From assembly GCF_000204055.1 (NCBI RefSeq), contig NW_006768789.1, positions 649,858 through 713,857 of the forward strand: DNA of 64,000 nucleotides. The letters run 5' to 3'. Below, piece by piece: positions 15,830 to 27,344 of this stretch. Each line of letters opens with the position of its first letter. Positions within the stretch are counted from its first letter, which is position 1. The notes beneath the pieces were generated by a model. The model had not been told where the DNA came from. It searched no databases and was given only the letters and a program-made list of their open reading frames with translations. Origin of the DNA: Melampsora larici-populina 98AG31 (taxonomy: Eukaryota; Basidiomycota; Pucciniomycetes; Pucciniales; Melampsoraceae). Position numbers and translations under genes: made by a program.

Positions 15830-15995
15830 GGGATACAAAGTAGAATCCGGGCACGTGCCCGGCTTTGTGCCCGGAATTATTTTGGCAGTAAATTTTGATT
15901 TTCTGGGCAAAAGTCCGGGCCCAGAATTCAAATTTACTGCCAAAAAATATCTGGGCACAAAGCCGGGCACTTGCCCGGATGCTACTTTGTATCCC
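15830..15995. repeat. 166-bp near-perfect palindrome (foldback element)
   Basis: Arms of about 78 bp (15830-15908 and 15919-15995) are reverse complements with a handful of mismatches and a loop of about 10 nt. The outer arms begin GGGATACAAAGTAG; each arm contains its own palindrome around CCGGGCACGTGCCCGG (left) and CCGGGCAAGTGCCCGG (right, on the complement). It looks like a foldback MITE. No clear target duplication found. Confidence 0.85.
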
Positions 15996-18223
15996 GTAAT
16001 TGCCCATATACCCAACACCACGGCAATAGGGCGTCTCAAGTTGAATTTTTTTGTTTTTCATTTCACACTTGGACCCTATTTGTATTTTTCATTTACTTCT
16101 CCAAGTGATTGAATCAAACAAAGGGTTTTGGCCTCTGAGTCAACGTGATGTTCGAGGCATATTAATTAATTCCTTCAATCAAAGCTTTGATAAGGTGAAA
16201 TAAGTTGAAAATGATAGGGTGCCGAGCAGTTGAAAATAATAAGGATAAGGGATCAAAGACAGCTGGTCCAAGCATCTGACACTTGTCTAATACCATACTT
16301 ATGTCCCACTCGGACGGCAGACACGGCCATTTCAGCCTCAAAACCTCTCATGTTGAGGTGTGAGAAAGGGCCCTGTGCTGAAAACAAACAGAACTAACAG
16401 ATCCCTTTGCTCTGGTATCAAGAGAGTCAAAGCTCAATTTCTGATTTTGCTCTCAGATAAATGTTTGTTTTACACTTGGACACTGTTTGAAAATCACCAG
16501 AAAACCTCTACTCAAGATGCCCTAATGAGGTACTTGAGTCTCATCTGCAGATTGTCAGATGAAATCCGCACTGCACATCTGTAACTCAATTAATGGTGCA
16601 CAAACCAATAGTTGCAATGCACACATAAGACGGGTAAAGCTAGGAACAGGTTCTAACTGCGGGAGTTTTAAATCAAACATTTATAGTTGTAGGTACAGGC
16701 ATATTCATGATTGATGAACACTCAAGAAAAAATCAAATGTTTTGTGCTGTACCTGTTTACAATTTGTGTTGATCATTTGAAAGGTTTTGTGTCATATGTT
16801 CATCAATTATGAATATGGCTGCAACATATTATTTCCTGATGGGAATGTCACTGAATAATAGGATACGGGATGTGTAATAAAAATGTATTTGATGTTGGTC
16901 CGGGTTTTGATTTTGTGATATTACCAATTTGGCAATTGACATCATCTCTTGTTGACCAGAGATTACCAATTTTATTTACCATATTCCATTATTCATCTTC
17001 TCATTTGGAAATCTATCTTATCTTATTTCTTCAAAGTGTTATCTATTTCTCAAGGCCACCCTGCCCTCCCCGCTTTGTTGGTCTGTGTTTCTTTTTTTAC
17101 AACATTTTATTATGTATGTCATAGGTTTTTTTAAAAAAAAGAGTCAGGAGAGGTTTCTTGTCTTAAAAAATTTATGTTTTTTTTGGTAGTGGTAGTTATT
17201 CATGGTACAGTTGTTCAAGGCTAGTCTCAACCACAGCTTTGTCTGCTCAAAAACTCAGCCTAGGCTGCCCAATCTTTATAGCCAGTTTTCTATTGCCTTC
17301 AGTTCAACTTTGAGGCCCTTTCTTCAAAGAGTAATCAAAGAAGCCGGTCATATCTGTGTATCTCTCCCAAAGTTTTGTTGTGAACTTCATCCAATAGAAC
17401 TCTGTTGGGTGGTTATCAATCATTGTAGGTTCTGTTTCAATCAATCTGTTTGGAATCAATCTATTTTTCTACTTGATTTGGCTTTACAACCAATCCCTTT
17501 TGTATGATCATTCATTTTTTCAATCATCCCCTTTTCTCAGTCAATCCATTTTCTTTGATCAAGCCTTCTTTTTAATTGCTCTGTTTTTGTCAATCTCTTT
17601 TATTGTTCCTTTGTTAAAACCAAAGATGGATCCATCACTTTTACTGATCATGTCTTGACTTGAAGATTATCAAAAACTCATCATTTGCTCAAATATCAAT
17701 ATTGATTCAGCAAAGTAAATGCAATGGTTGTGTCAACCGTGAGAGGTTCTGCGGAGCAGAACCTCCATGGCATAACACATCTAATAAAAATACACTTCTT
17801 TATCACATAGTCAGTATAAAATAAATAAAAGATTTAAAATATATTTTCATCATTAAAACACATACATCTCTCTCACTCAAGTTTCAAGAGTGTAAAAACA
17901 TAATACACTGAACTCAAAATATCAAACCCTTAAGTCCCCAATGACATTACTACCCTAGTCACAACTAATCAAGATTGTGACAAGGCAAGGGTCTTTCTAA
18001 CTAATCCAAGCAAAGTTGAAGACAACGGATGATCAGTCCAGATCGAAAAACCAGCCCTTCATTTAGTCCTAAAGATATTTGAACCCTAGAGACAAAAAAG
18101 ATGAAACAGCTAAGGATTTTGTATCAGACAATTATCCCATAAAAGGAACACTATCCTCATAACTTGACAAAGGATCATCTTTTAGCACAAATACACACTT
18201 TTACACGAAAAACCTTTTTCTGT
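15996..18223. other. AT-rich gene-free region
   Basis: Only short random open stretches. 17160-17660 is T-rich on the plus strand with repeated TCAATC words. A short palindrome (GAGGTTCTGC-GGA-GCAGAACCTC) lies near 17742-17764. Confidence 0.4.
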
Positions 18224-18225
18224 TA

Positions 18226-18399
18226 CAGTCAACTCCCTCTAATTACATACAGTTTGGCGGGTGGTTTTCTCATGCACTTAAAGGAATATGCACTTATAGA
18301 CCTCATTTTGGCTGGCAAACCCCTTTTTGGCGGCAAAAAATCCTATGCACATAGAGAATTATGCACTTACAGGGATATCAAGTTAGAGGGAGTTGACTG
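18226..18399. mobile_element. Tc1/mariner-pogo type MITE, 174 bp
   Basis: Terminal inverted repeats CAGTCAACTCCCTCTAA and TTAGAGGGAGTTGACTG are perfect over 17 bp and the element is flanked by TA on both sides (18224-18225 and 18400-18401). A TA target duplication and CAGT start are typical of pogo/Tigger-like non-autonomous elements. No coding capacity. Confidence 0.85.
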
Positions 18400-18671
18400 T
18401 AGAAGATCACCTATTTTTACCTTTATCTGAATATCTGCTCAAAAAGCCAGTTCTCACTTTAAAATAAATCTATTCTAGGATTATCTTTTGGCACGACTGT
18501 TTCTTTTCTTCTCCAGATATCCTTTTTTCCTCCTCATCTTTTCATTCTTAGGACGTTAAAGATTGTTTAATGTGCGTGTTATTCAATTAAAGTTCCTTAA
18601 CCAACCATCCTCCTTTTGATAAAAAGCTTGTATTATCAAACCGTTGCTAAAGCGTCACCCAGGCTCATTTA

Positions 18672-19580
18672 TGGTACACAAATATCGTTCTGGCAATTTC
18701 CAGAAGGTTTTTTCCAGAACTCCAGAACCCTTCGGGAAGCGTTCTGGCGTTCTGGAAAAAACACAAATACACACATAAACTTTCTGCTGCAGCCGTTCAT
18801 TCCCCACATGCATCACCTAACAAACATGGATCAAGTGATCAGCAATGACTACCTCAAGCCAACCCAAGAAGATCAAGTTATCACGCTGTTCACTTTACAA
18901 ATTCACCCATCTGCGCTTCAGGCCTTTTAATCAACCTTCAATTTGAACTTCAGATCACCAAACTTCTATACGGAACCCATTCCAGGTATCGAGAAATTTT
19001 TATTGGCTTGAGATGGGTCATTCACCGTGAATCAATTAATACTGATTATTGTTCCCAAGCCCATTTCAAACACTTTGAGTCGCAATAGATTGAGTGAAAA
19101 AAGCATCTTGCCGCGTAGTATCTTGCCCGGATTCATGAACATCAGTCGTTTGTGCGATGGGTTTGGTGCAAAGAGGCCTTAAATGTCCTGTCAATTGAAA
19201 CAGGCGTTCAGAGTTCTTCAATCTCTTTGAACTTTAAACTCGGCAGGCCAATCTTCCCCATCTGCCTTTGAGAAAGTATGTAATATTATACATACGTGAA
19301 TCTTTCAAGTTGAGGTTGGGTTTTTTTGAGCCATAATCGAGAAGTGAGAATGGAAGTGCTGAGATGGGAGAGGGATGAGATTTGGTGTCCTAGGGGATGA
19401 GGGGAGTGCCAGCGGAGTAGGTGGTGGTTTGGTTCATGGTGTAGTCGGGCTTCTGGAATTCTGGAGTGTGGGGCATTCAAAGTTGCAGAACACCAGAACG
19501 CCAGAACACACCAAACAAAAAAACTTCTGGCGTTCTGGAAAAAGCGTTCTGGAAATTTCCAGAACAATATTTGTGTACCA
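18672..19580. mobile_element. Inverted-repeat element of 0.9 kb rich in TTCTGG/CCAGAA
   Basis: Ends are inverted copies: GGTACACAAATATCGTTCTGG on the left against GGTACACAAATATTGTTCTGG read inward from the right, continuing with similarity for about 57 bp. TTCTGG and CCAGAA hexamers are densely repeated inside both ends (18690-18755 and 19450-19565), resembling subterminal transposase-binding repeats. The interior has no convincing gene. No target duplication identified, so the superfamily is open. Confidence 0.65.
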
Positions 19581-20168
19581 CAATTATACGTCAGTACCGT
19601 ATTCACCTGGGCAGATCAATAAGTGATTGCACTTTCTGATACACTGGTAATGGTCTTCTCCCGTACCAAAGACAGCTATAAAGAACCGATTATAGCTTAA
19701 AATTGATAAAATTACTTACTAAGATCAAAGAAATATTTTTTAGTAAGTATCATTCATCTTTAGATTTCACCAATTTACCTACCAGGTTAAGTCTTGAGCT
19801 GACAGGTTGACTCTGGTTGAGTGCTGACATACTTATACAGGGGCTTAAATAAGGCACAGTAGGCCCATAAGCACTTGATTAAGTACTGAACTAAGTGGGC
19901 TTAGGCTCTTAGGTACCCCAGGTCCAAAATGTGAAGTGTCACACAAAATGAAAAAAAACTGCCCACCCATTCATCTCAGCAAGTCATTATCAGCTTAAGG
20001 AACCTCTCAAACCCCTAAAAATGACTTATTACATGCCATTCATCAGTAGGGGTGAGAAAAGTTACATTGTATAATCAAATTTTGTTTTTGCAGAGCAGCT
20101 GTGGTTGAGACCAGCCTTGAACAACTGTAGTATTGTTTGGCCGCTGCTATTTGCATCCCGCAAAGAAT

Positions 20169-20800
20169 CCATGTAGGTGCTGCCCAAATTACCCCTACAT
20201 GGGTGTTTCCCACAAGAAAGGGCCTACATTCCCACAAACTTGGATGTAGGCATTGTTTTCTGACACCTACATCAAAAACCTGTGGGAATTTTCAATGTGG
20301 GTGCTGGAAAATAAGTGCCTGGTAAGTAGGCGCATGCAAAAATGCCTGCATGCCTTTTAGGGCATGTAGGCGCTATTTTTGAGCATCTACATTTAGGGCC
20401 CGTTTGGCTGGTTTTCCAAAAATCTGTTACACAAAAACGATCTTTCAATCTGCCCCTTTTTTGAGGGGCGGATTGAAAAACTCGGAATTCGGCTTTTTCA
20501 TTGACCAAACAGTCGACCAAGTAGGTTAACGAAAGATCAAAATGGAGGGGCAAACAGGGCAAAAACACTTTTTGGTCTCAAAAACAGCCTCAGGGCTGTT
20601 TTTCAAAATTGAAGATTTTTTGATCAAAAACCGTTTTTGGTTTTGATCAAAGACCGTTGCCGAACACCTGTGTTTTTCATGAAAATCAAAAACCGTTTTT
20701 GGGTTCCAGCCGAACGGGCCCTTATCTTTCTGGTCAGATAAGTGCCTACTTGCAGTTTGGAATATGTAGGTGCTAATAATCAAGCGCCTACATAGCACCT
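20169..20800. repeat. Array of TGTAGGCGC motifs in both orientations (left block)
   Basis: Ten or so copies of ATGTAGGYGC or its complement GCRCCTACAT occur at irregular 20-45 bp spacing, in alternating orientation, from 20169 to 20800. The array is interrupted by the MITE at 20396-20721. A second block of the same motif lies at 22733-22935, so the two may be the ends of one element of about 2.8 kb. Confidence 0.7.
20396..20721. mobile_element. PIF/Harbinger (Tourist-like) MITE, 326 bp
   Basis: Terminal inverted repeats GGGCCCGTTTGGCTGG and CCAGCCGAACGGGCCC match with one mismatch, and the element is flanked by TTA on each side (20393-20395 and 20722-20724). The GGGCCCGTT start and TTA duplication are the marks of Harbinger-type MITEs. 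It is nested in the TGTAGGCGC array. Several internal inverted repeats with AAAAACCGTTTTTG are present. Confidence 0.85.
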
Positions 20801-20867
20801 ATAACTCAAGACTAGTCAGATGGGTAATCAAGAACCACATATAAGACCTTTTCACCTTCTAAAGCAG

Positions 20868-21075
20868 AATCTTTGAGTTAAAATGAGGAATTTGGAGGAC
20901 AAGTGTTTTGACTCAAAATGAGGGTATTGGAGGACGTAAACAGTGTTTTGAGTCAAAATGAGGGATCAAGAGGACATAAACAGTGTTTTGACTTGAAATG
21001 AGTGATCCGGAGGACATAAAAAGGGTTTTGAGCGTAGAACATGGTTTGAGTCAAAATGAGGGTATTATTAGAGGT
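20868..21075. repeat. Degenerate tandem repeat, about 40-bp period
   Basis: Five imperfect units built on TTTTGAGTCAAAATGAGGG followed by GGAGGACATAAACAG. Units begin near 20868, 20905, 20943, 20982 and 21040. Noncoding. Confidence 0.7.
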
Positions 21076-22732
21076 TTACATTGTAGAACTTATAACCCAA
21101 CAAGGGTGATACAGAGTGTGGAGGGGATAATCTACCAAATAAAGACGAGTAGAATATGTCTACAGACTGTCCTCCTAAAACAAGACAATCAGACAAGGGA
21201 ACTCAAGTACTGATAAGTATCAGAAGAGAAAAGTAACTGATTTAATTCTCAAAAGACTAAACACATGGTTTTTAAGATGAAAAGCACAATTCTAATTGAA
21301 TCTCAACACTTATAGTTAGCTCTCAACACTTATAGTGTTTTTCCAGACTGATAACTCAAGAATAGTGAAATATCTTTTTGATATCATTCCCAATGGACTT
21401 TATAAGTCAAAACACTACAACACTGAAGTAAATTTCTCTTTATAGCTATAATAAAGGGTGTATTTAAGTGATCAGGTACTATTAAAATAAGTCTATGATG
21501 ATAAACAAAATGATAATTTTGTAAATGATAAAGAAAAAAGGGGAACAACAACACCCAAATCCTTCAGTTGATGATATATATAACACCAAAACAATGATTA
21601 ACAACTTCAAAACCATCAAAAACCATCAAAAACCCTCCAATGTAACCTTATGATGTCATTATTAATATTGTTTTCTATGATTTAAGCTATGAATTTCATC
21701 AATTGATGCTAATAAAGGATGAAAACATCTTCTTATGATGAATACAGGTCCTTTTTTCCTAATACTCATAGCTGAAAACCATTTTTGGAAATACAGATTT
21801 TTTGTAAGTTTGTTCAATTTTGAATTACTATAGCTCATTTTGTAGCCCTTGTGATATTGATCATTTATCACACCAATATGACCTATTTCTGATGTGTGAT
21901 GAATAAATTATTGAGTTGTAGAGATTGAGAAAATAAGCTTTTGCCATGTAAATGTTGCTTTACATGTTATGTCAGCACCAAATTTGAAATTCACACCATT
22001 TTCTTTGTTTCCTTATAACTTTTTCACTAATCCTCTTTTACTAATGATTTAAAGGTTGTGCATTATGAAATGAATAATTCTGACAAGTTTTGACATATTT
22101 CATTAGTTGAAAACCTCCATTTTTGACAAAACTCACACCTTTTTTCCACTTTTCTCATCTAATATTGATTTTCCTTGTATAAAAAGATCATCCTGAATCA
22201 ATACATTCTTAAGAATAACTATAAAGTTGATTTTTAAAACTCTTGGCGCCATCAATCCCTCAATGACATCACTACACAGGAATTAATCCCATGGTACCAT
22301 TTCTCAAAATTCCCCCTTTCTTGAATGACTTCACTTCCCCCTTATCAATTCAAATCATCAAAGTTGTTGATGACTAGAGTGACCTTCCTCTCTCAGAAAA
22401 AAACCTCCTTGAACCTATAACTCCCATAATAATAACCCAAAACCCATTTCCCAACCTTTGTACCTATATTTTTGAGTTTTTTATGTATTTCTTTTTCTTT
22501 CTTCTTTCTGATAATGTTCAACTTGTTTTAAGTTGATTAAATTTAGTGTAAATAAATGATGATTACATAAGATTGATTTATAATCAATGAACACTGCAAT
22601 AATAAAATAAGAAATACCCTGATTTTGCTCCAGAGACTTCAATTCTTCTATTAATGATATAATTTTTCGATTTTTCTTGATTGACTATATAAATTGATTA
22701 CCACAATGTCCTCCAATTCCCACAATAAAACC
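21076..22732. other. AT-rich gene-free interior between TGTAGGCGC blocks
   Basis: Strongly AT-rich with no gene. If the two TGTAGGCGC blocks are ends of one element, this is its noncoding interior. Confidence 0.4.
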
Positions 22733-22935
22733 ATGTAGGCGCCTCCACAACAGTTCCTTGAGGATGTAGGTGCTCAAACCCATCAAAAATGATGCCTACA
22801 TGTTGAAATCACCATTTGGGCATCATTTGGCTATGTCTACATTTAAAAAGTCAAATGTAGGCATCATTTTATTACGCCTACATAATGTAGGGGTCAATTT
22901 TCTGCGCCTGCATTTCGAATTTGAGCGCCTACATT
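22733..22935. repeat. Array of TGTAGGCGC motifs (right block)
   Basis: About nine further copies of ATGTAGGCGC or its complement, again in both orientations at 10-45 bp spacing, matching the block at 20169-20800. Confidence 0.7.
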
Positions 22936-23383
22936 CCCATTTTCACATTCAGGAACACCCCAGTTGGCCTTGGGGTCTGCGAACTCTCCAGCGTGCGGGT
23001 ATTCTGAGCTCAACTCCTGTTGTAGCCCAGCTAATTCAGTGAAGCTGCCCAAGATTTTCAAAAAACCAAAAAAAACAGAAAGTCACTAACGGTCCGGGGG
23101 TTACAGTCAGTCTGTTTGGAGCTGGTGAATCTTTTTGGTTCATGATGTGAATGAGATGGTGAATAAGAAAGTCTTGGAGTTGTAAACCTGACTATTGGTA
23201 TGTTTCCAGGTGGTGCTACGGCGGGAAGGGCAAGAACTAATCTAGCCGCCCAAATGTGTCATTCAAAATCCAAAAGCAGTTGACCTGTGGTCAAGAAGAT
23301 AGAGGAATTGTGTTTGGAAGGCAAAAATGAAAACAGCACCAAATCTTCTATTGTTGGTCTGCGACAGAAGATGCTGGTGGTTT

Positions 23384-23687
23384 TAGGGCTGTGAACCGGA
23401 CCCGGCCCGGCCCGGCCAACTCTGCCCAACGTCTTTCACAGAGCTGACGGTACGCGCCCTGGGGCATCCATATCCTGCTTGATGACAGCTGAATATGGCC
23501 CCGTAGGCGCTTCAGGCGGCTCAGGCGCCCAACCCGGCCGGGGTGCTGACCCTTTTTTTGCCAAAAAAACGCCTTCACGCCAGTCTCTTACCGTCCCTGA
23601 GCAGTTTTCTGAGGTCATCGGGCTCACTCAGGGCTGAATTTGGCCACGGGGCCGGCCCTGAACTCTCAGGGTCAGGTCACAGCCCTA
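23384..23687. mobile_element. hAT-type MITE, 304 bp, with 8-bp target duplication
   Basis: Imperfect terminal inverted repeats start TAGGGCTGTGA on both ends. The flanks are a perfect 8-bp direct duplication, GGTGGTTT, at 23376-23383 and 23688-23695. An 8-bp duplication and TAGGG termini are the marks of hAT elements. The element is much more GC-rich than its surroundings, with CCGGCCCGGCCC runs near each end. Open frames inside it are a side effect of the base composition. Confidence 0.88.
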
Positions 23688-23695
23688 GGTGGTTT

Positions 23696-26600
23696 TGGCG
23701 GGATGTGGCTCACATATTTTGCCTATCTTGACTGTGCGCATGAACCCCAAGGCCGTTTTTTCAAGTGATATTTTGCCAACCTGTCTGAAAATGACTGTAC
23801 ATCACGGTTTGTGTTACGCATCTGTGGATTCTCTAATTCTACCAAAGCAAAAACAGGCTTGGTGTGAAACCCAAGGCAGGGGCCAAAAGAAAAATATTAC
23901 TTTAATAATGAGAACACACCCTACAGGCTGGCTAGCAGACACATAACTACAACATTTAAAACCAACTCAAACTTGACTATAAAAATGACAATGAAAATAT
24001 TCTAACTGAATAAAAATGAAATATAACTCTCAATGAATGAAAAATCAAATAATACTTCTGGATGAATAAAAAACCCTATTCAACTGGAAAAAATCAAATG
24101 AAAAACCTGCTAAATTGGCTAATGAATAACTAACTAAACTTGCTAACTGATAAAATATCATGAATGTACTAAAACACCACACAAACAGGGAGATAGGAGG
24201 GTGGGACAAAAGAATTTGAATCAACTCAGAGAAAGAAGATCAAATCTTTGATAACAAAGATTGGGTAAGAAGTATTGATGGAAGTAAACATGATGGGAAA
24301 GTTGCCAAAGGATGTGATCAACAGCTATGACATTGTCATAGATGTGGATCCAATATATCATATAAGATATAAAAATGTACAACAGACTTGCATGAGTTTG
24401 TCCAACCATCTTCTGTCCTGGTTAGGACCACATCAGGTTACTTTTGTCACTTTTTGTTACTTTTCAAGTTTGTTTTGTCCGTTGAAGTTTGGCTTGTAGT
24501 TGTGCTTTAGATTTGCTTTTTGAGTGCAGGTAATGATTATTTTTCAATTCCATTGCTGTGCTTAGTATTCTTGTTTTTGTGATTATCAAGATTCCTTTTG
24601 GCTTTGGTGGTCATCAGCTGTGCTTCTTGAAAAAAAAACAATGTACCTTTCCTTGTTGTGTTGTGGACATCCTGCTTTCAGTCTTGATTTCTCTTTGTCT
24701 CTTTACTCAATGGTGAGTGTGCTTTTTCTAACAGGCTCTTTTGTCAAGCTTATGGGTGTCAATTTCCTTTGCTTCATTGGGATTTCTGCCTTTGTTTGAG
24801 AGACCTTCAATCTTTGATATCACCTTTTGGAAGCCTGCCCGCAAAAGTCGTGTTCTCCACACCCCTTACTCCTGCTTTCCATCCATATAAAAAGGTGGTG
24901 TCTCCCATGCAATTTAATCCCCATAATCATGCCCATCAAAAAGTTGTAAATATATATCCAACACCTTCTAAATTAACCATTTGCCTTGCTTAACACCTAA
25001 TTATACAAAATCATCTTGTTGTATTCTGTCTCTGCGGGAACTCTCTCAACAACTGCTGCGTGCCCCACCTACTGTCTGGTGTCTTTGTTTCTGTCTTGCT
25101 TTACTGCACCCTATAACCAATGAACACTCTGTATAACTATTTACTTTCCCTATCCTCTCAGTTTACCTTTGTGTACCTGCCACAGTCACTGCATCTTTAT
25201 ATCAGCAAATCATGTGTCATGCAGTTATCCAAATGTGCTTCCAACAATTTTCAAGTCCCAATCAATACATACATCTTTGCCATATTCCTGTTCAATTCTT
25301 TTGCTCTATTTCACCCTGAATCTCCTTTGCAACCCAACCACCTGTTTCACTGCTAATTAAGGCTTGTTCATTCTATTTTGAGTGAGGATTTGTGTTATTT
25401 TTGGTGGTTTCCATTGTGGTTATGTCTTTGCAGCATTATCTAGTCACATTAATATTTTCTATCTTTGATTATCCAATTATTGTTATTTTATTTGGTTGTA
25501 ATGAAGTTGGCTCCCAAGGTTATTTCATTGGTTCATTTTTTCATTGGTTGATGTTGGCACTATTCTCAAAATTCTGGTTCATCTATATTAGTTTCATATT
25601 TCTCATCTTTTGGCATCAGCTTTTTTCATAATTTTTGACTTCTAGCCACTCCTTAGGGGGTTGTATCATTATCAGCCATTTTTATTGACCCAAGCATCTA
25701 GCCTTGGGATTCACCCACAACCACTTGTCCACTTCAATAATTTTCACACTTTGACATTATAATCTTATTACAGTAAAAATCATGCTTTTGCTCAATGTGC
25801 CATTGAATTTGAGTGTTAAAAGAGAAACTAAGTACCTTTAGCAAACTTGATTGGTCACCTAAGGCATGCCCACATCTTCACTAGTCTGAATACTAAAAAG
25901 ATGGACCACTTGCATGAGTTTTGGTCCCTCCTCTTATCCGCCCATCAGTTCTGACTTTGAATTTCTGGTTGCATTGCTTTTTAGGCCACCTATTGTTATT
26001 GGAGCTTTTGTATGCAGTTTGAGTTCTGGTCCGTGTGATATCACAAATCCCCGTTCACCTATTGTTCTTCCCCTCCTTTTGTTAAACACTTTTAGACTAC
26101 TTTTCCTTTTTATTGTTGTGTGCTTTTTAAATGTTAAACACCGTTCTTCTTGACAAATCCTCTCCGGATTTGTCCTCCTACATTGTATGCCGGATCCAGT
26201 TGTATTGGATCCAGCCCTCCATAACCGAAGGAGTTATGTCATCAGAATTGCCCGATTGTACTCTCTTGCTATTTACCATATATGTGCTTTGTAGAGAGTG
26301 ACGCCTATATAAGGTGTCCTCCCCTTGCTCCAGGAATGAAACCCTAAGCAGCTTCTCAATCTTCCACCGGACCAAAAACCATTGGACAATCACATCCGTT
26401 TGATTTTTATGCCACCTTTTGTCATTGCAACCTTGTCAATGCATCTTTGTTGAGACTATCTCACCTCCTCATCTTAGTTTTGTTGTGCATTTGCTTTACC
26501 CTGCAACATTCAAATGGACTTTTAGAGGCCACTCTTTGTTATGTACACCTTGTAATTCCGGAACTCCTGTTTTCTCTTATTTGACTTTTATGCTTTTTGT

Positions 26601-27139
26601 TGAACACTTTTGATGGAAAAGACATTAGAATTTTCCTCAATGGATTATTTTCCTTTTATATCTTTTGCATCATATCTATTTATCTGTTTCTATATTTGGG
26701 ATTTACATCTAAATCCCTTTACTCATATCTTCTCTAAACTCGGATTCTCAAAGTTGAATCCTCATGTTGTAAAATTCCATACATTGTATTTACTTTTACG
26801 GACTGTAGTGTTTTTTGAAAACACTTATAAGCGGATCCATTTCCCACTGAAATGAATCCCCAAGTAACTTTACTTACTTCTTTTTCAAAGCACTGAAAAT
26901 GTGTACAAATCACAACCTTCATGTGTCCCCTGCTTCATTCTACCGTAGTCTGCTTTTGGATTTCTTCATCTAATACAATCTTGTGAAACCTGTCAGAGCA
27001 GGGATCAGTATGATTCAGACTCAATCAATTGAATCTAAACAGAATCCCACAACCACAAGTTACTCACCTTCAATCCAAGATTGTATGAGAAATTTATGGA
27101 TGAAGGGAGAAGAGCTTGAGGCGCTCTGTCAGTACTAAC
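23696..27139. other. Long gene-free region, T-rich on the plus strand
   Basis: No gene seen. From about 24400 to 26850 the plus strand is rich in T and C and poor in A, with recurring words such as TTTTGTTGAACAC (26085, 26600). This may be decayed retroelement sequence, but no reverse transcriptase or gag reading frame is recognisable. Confidence 0.35.
26186..26394 (+). mobile_element. Possible solo LTR remnant
   Basis: A block bounded by TGTATGCC and ATCACA contains a TATATAAGG box at about 26307-26315 followed by C/T-rich sequence, the promoter layout of a fungal LTR. No matching 5-bp target duplication and no second LTR are present in the window, so this is tentative. Confidence 0.3.
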
Positions 27140-27344
27140 GGTACACAAATTTGTGTATACTTTGCCGTGCATATTTTTTTTGTGTTTTTTAGCAACTACA
27201 AACAACTTGGAAAAAGTATGTTTCTTGATTGAAGCTCAAAGATATGTACTTTTAAGCCAAAAACATAGTTTTCCCTGGTTGTGTGAATTTGTGAAAAAAG
27301 AAAAGAAAACTATGCACAGCAAAGTATACACAACTTTGAGTACC
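27140..27344. mobile_element. GGTACACAAAT-ended MITE, 205 bp
   Basis: Ends form an inverted repeat of about 34 bp: GGTACACAAATTTGTGTATAC on the left; the right end read inward is GGTACTCAAAGTTGTGTATAC, and both continue TTTGC.GTGCATA. The first 11 bases match the ends of the 0.9-kb element at 18672-19580, so both probably use the same transposase. No coding capacity. Confidence 0.7.

Noticed and set aside
23348..23731. Several overlapping open frames on both strands
   Set aside because: They fall inside the GC-rich hAT-type MITE; openness follows from base composition.
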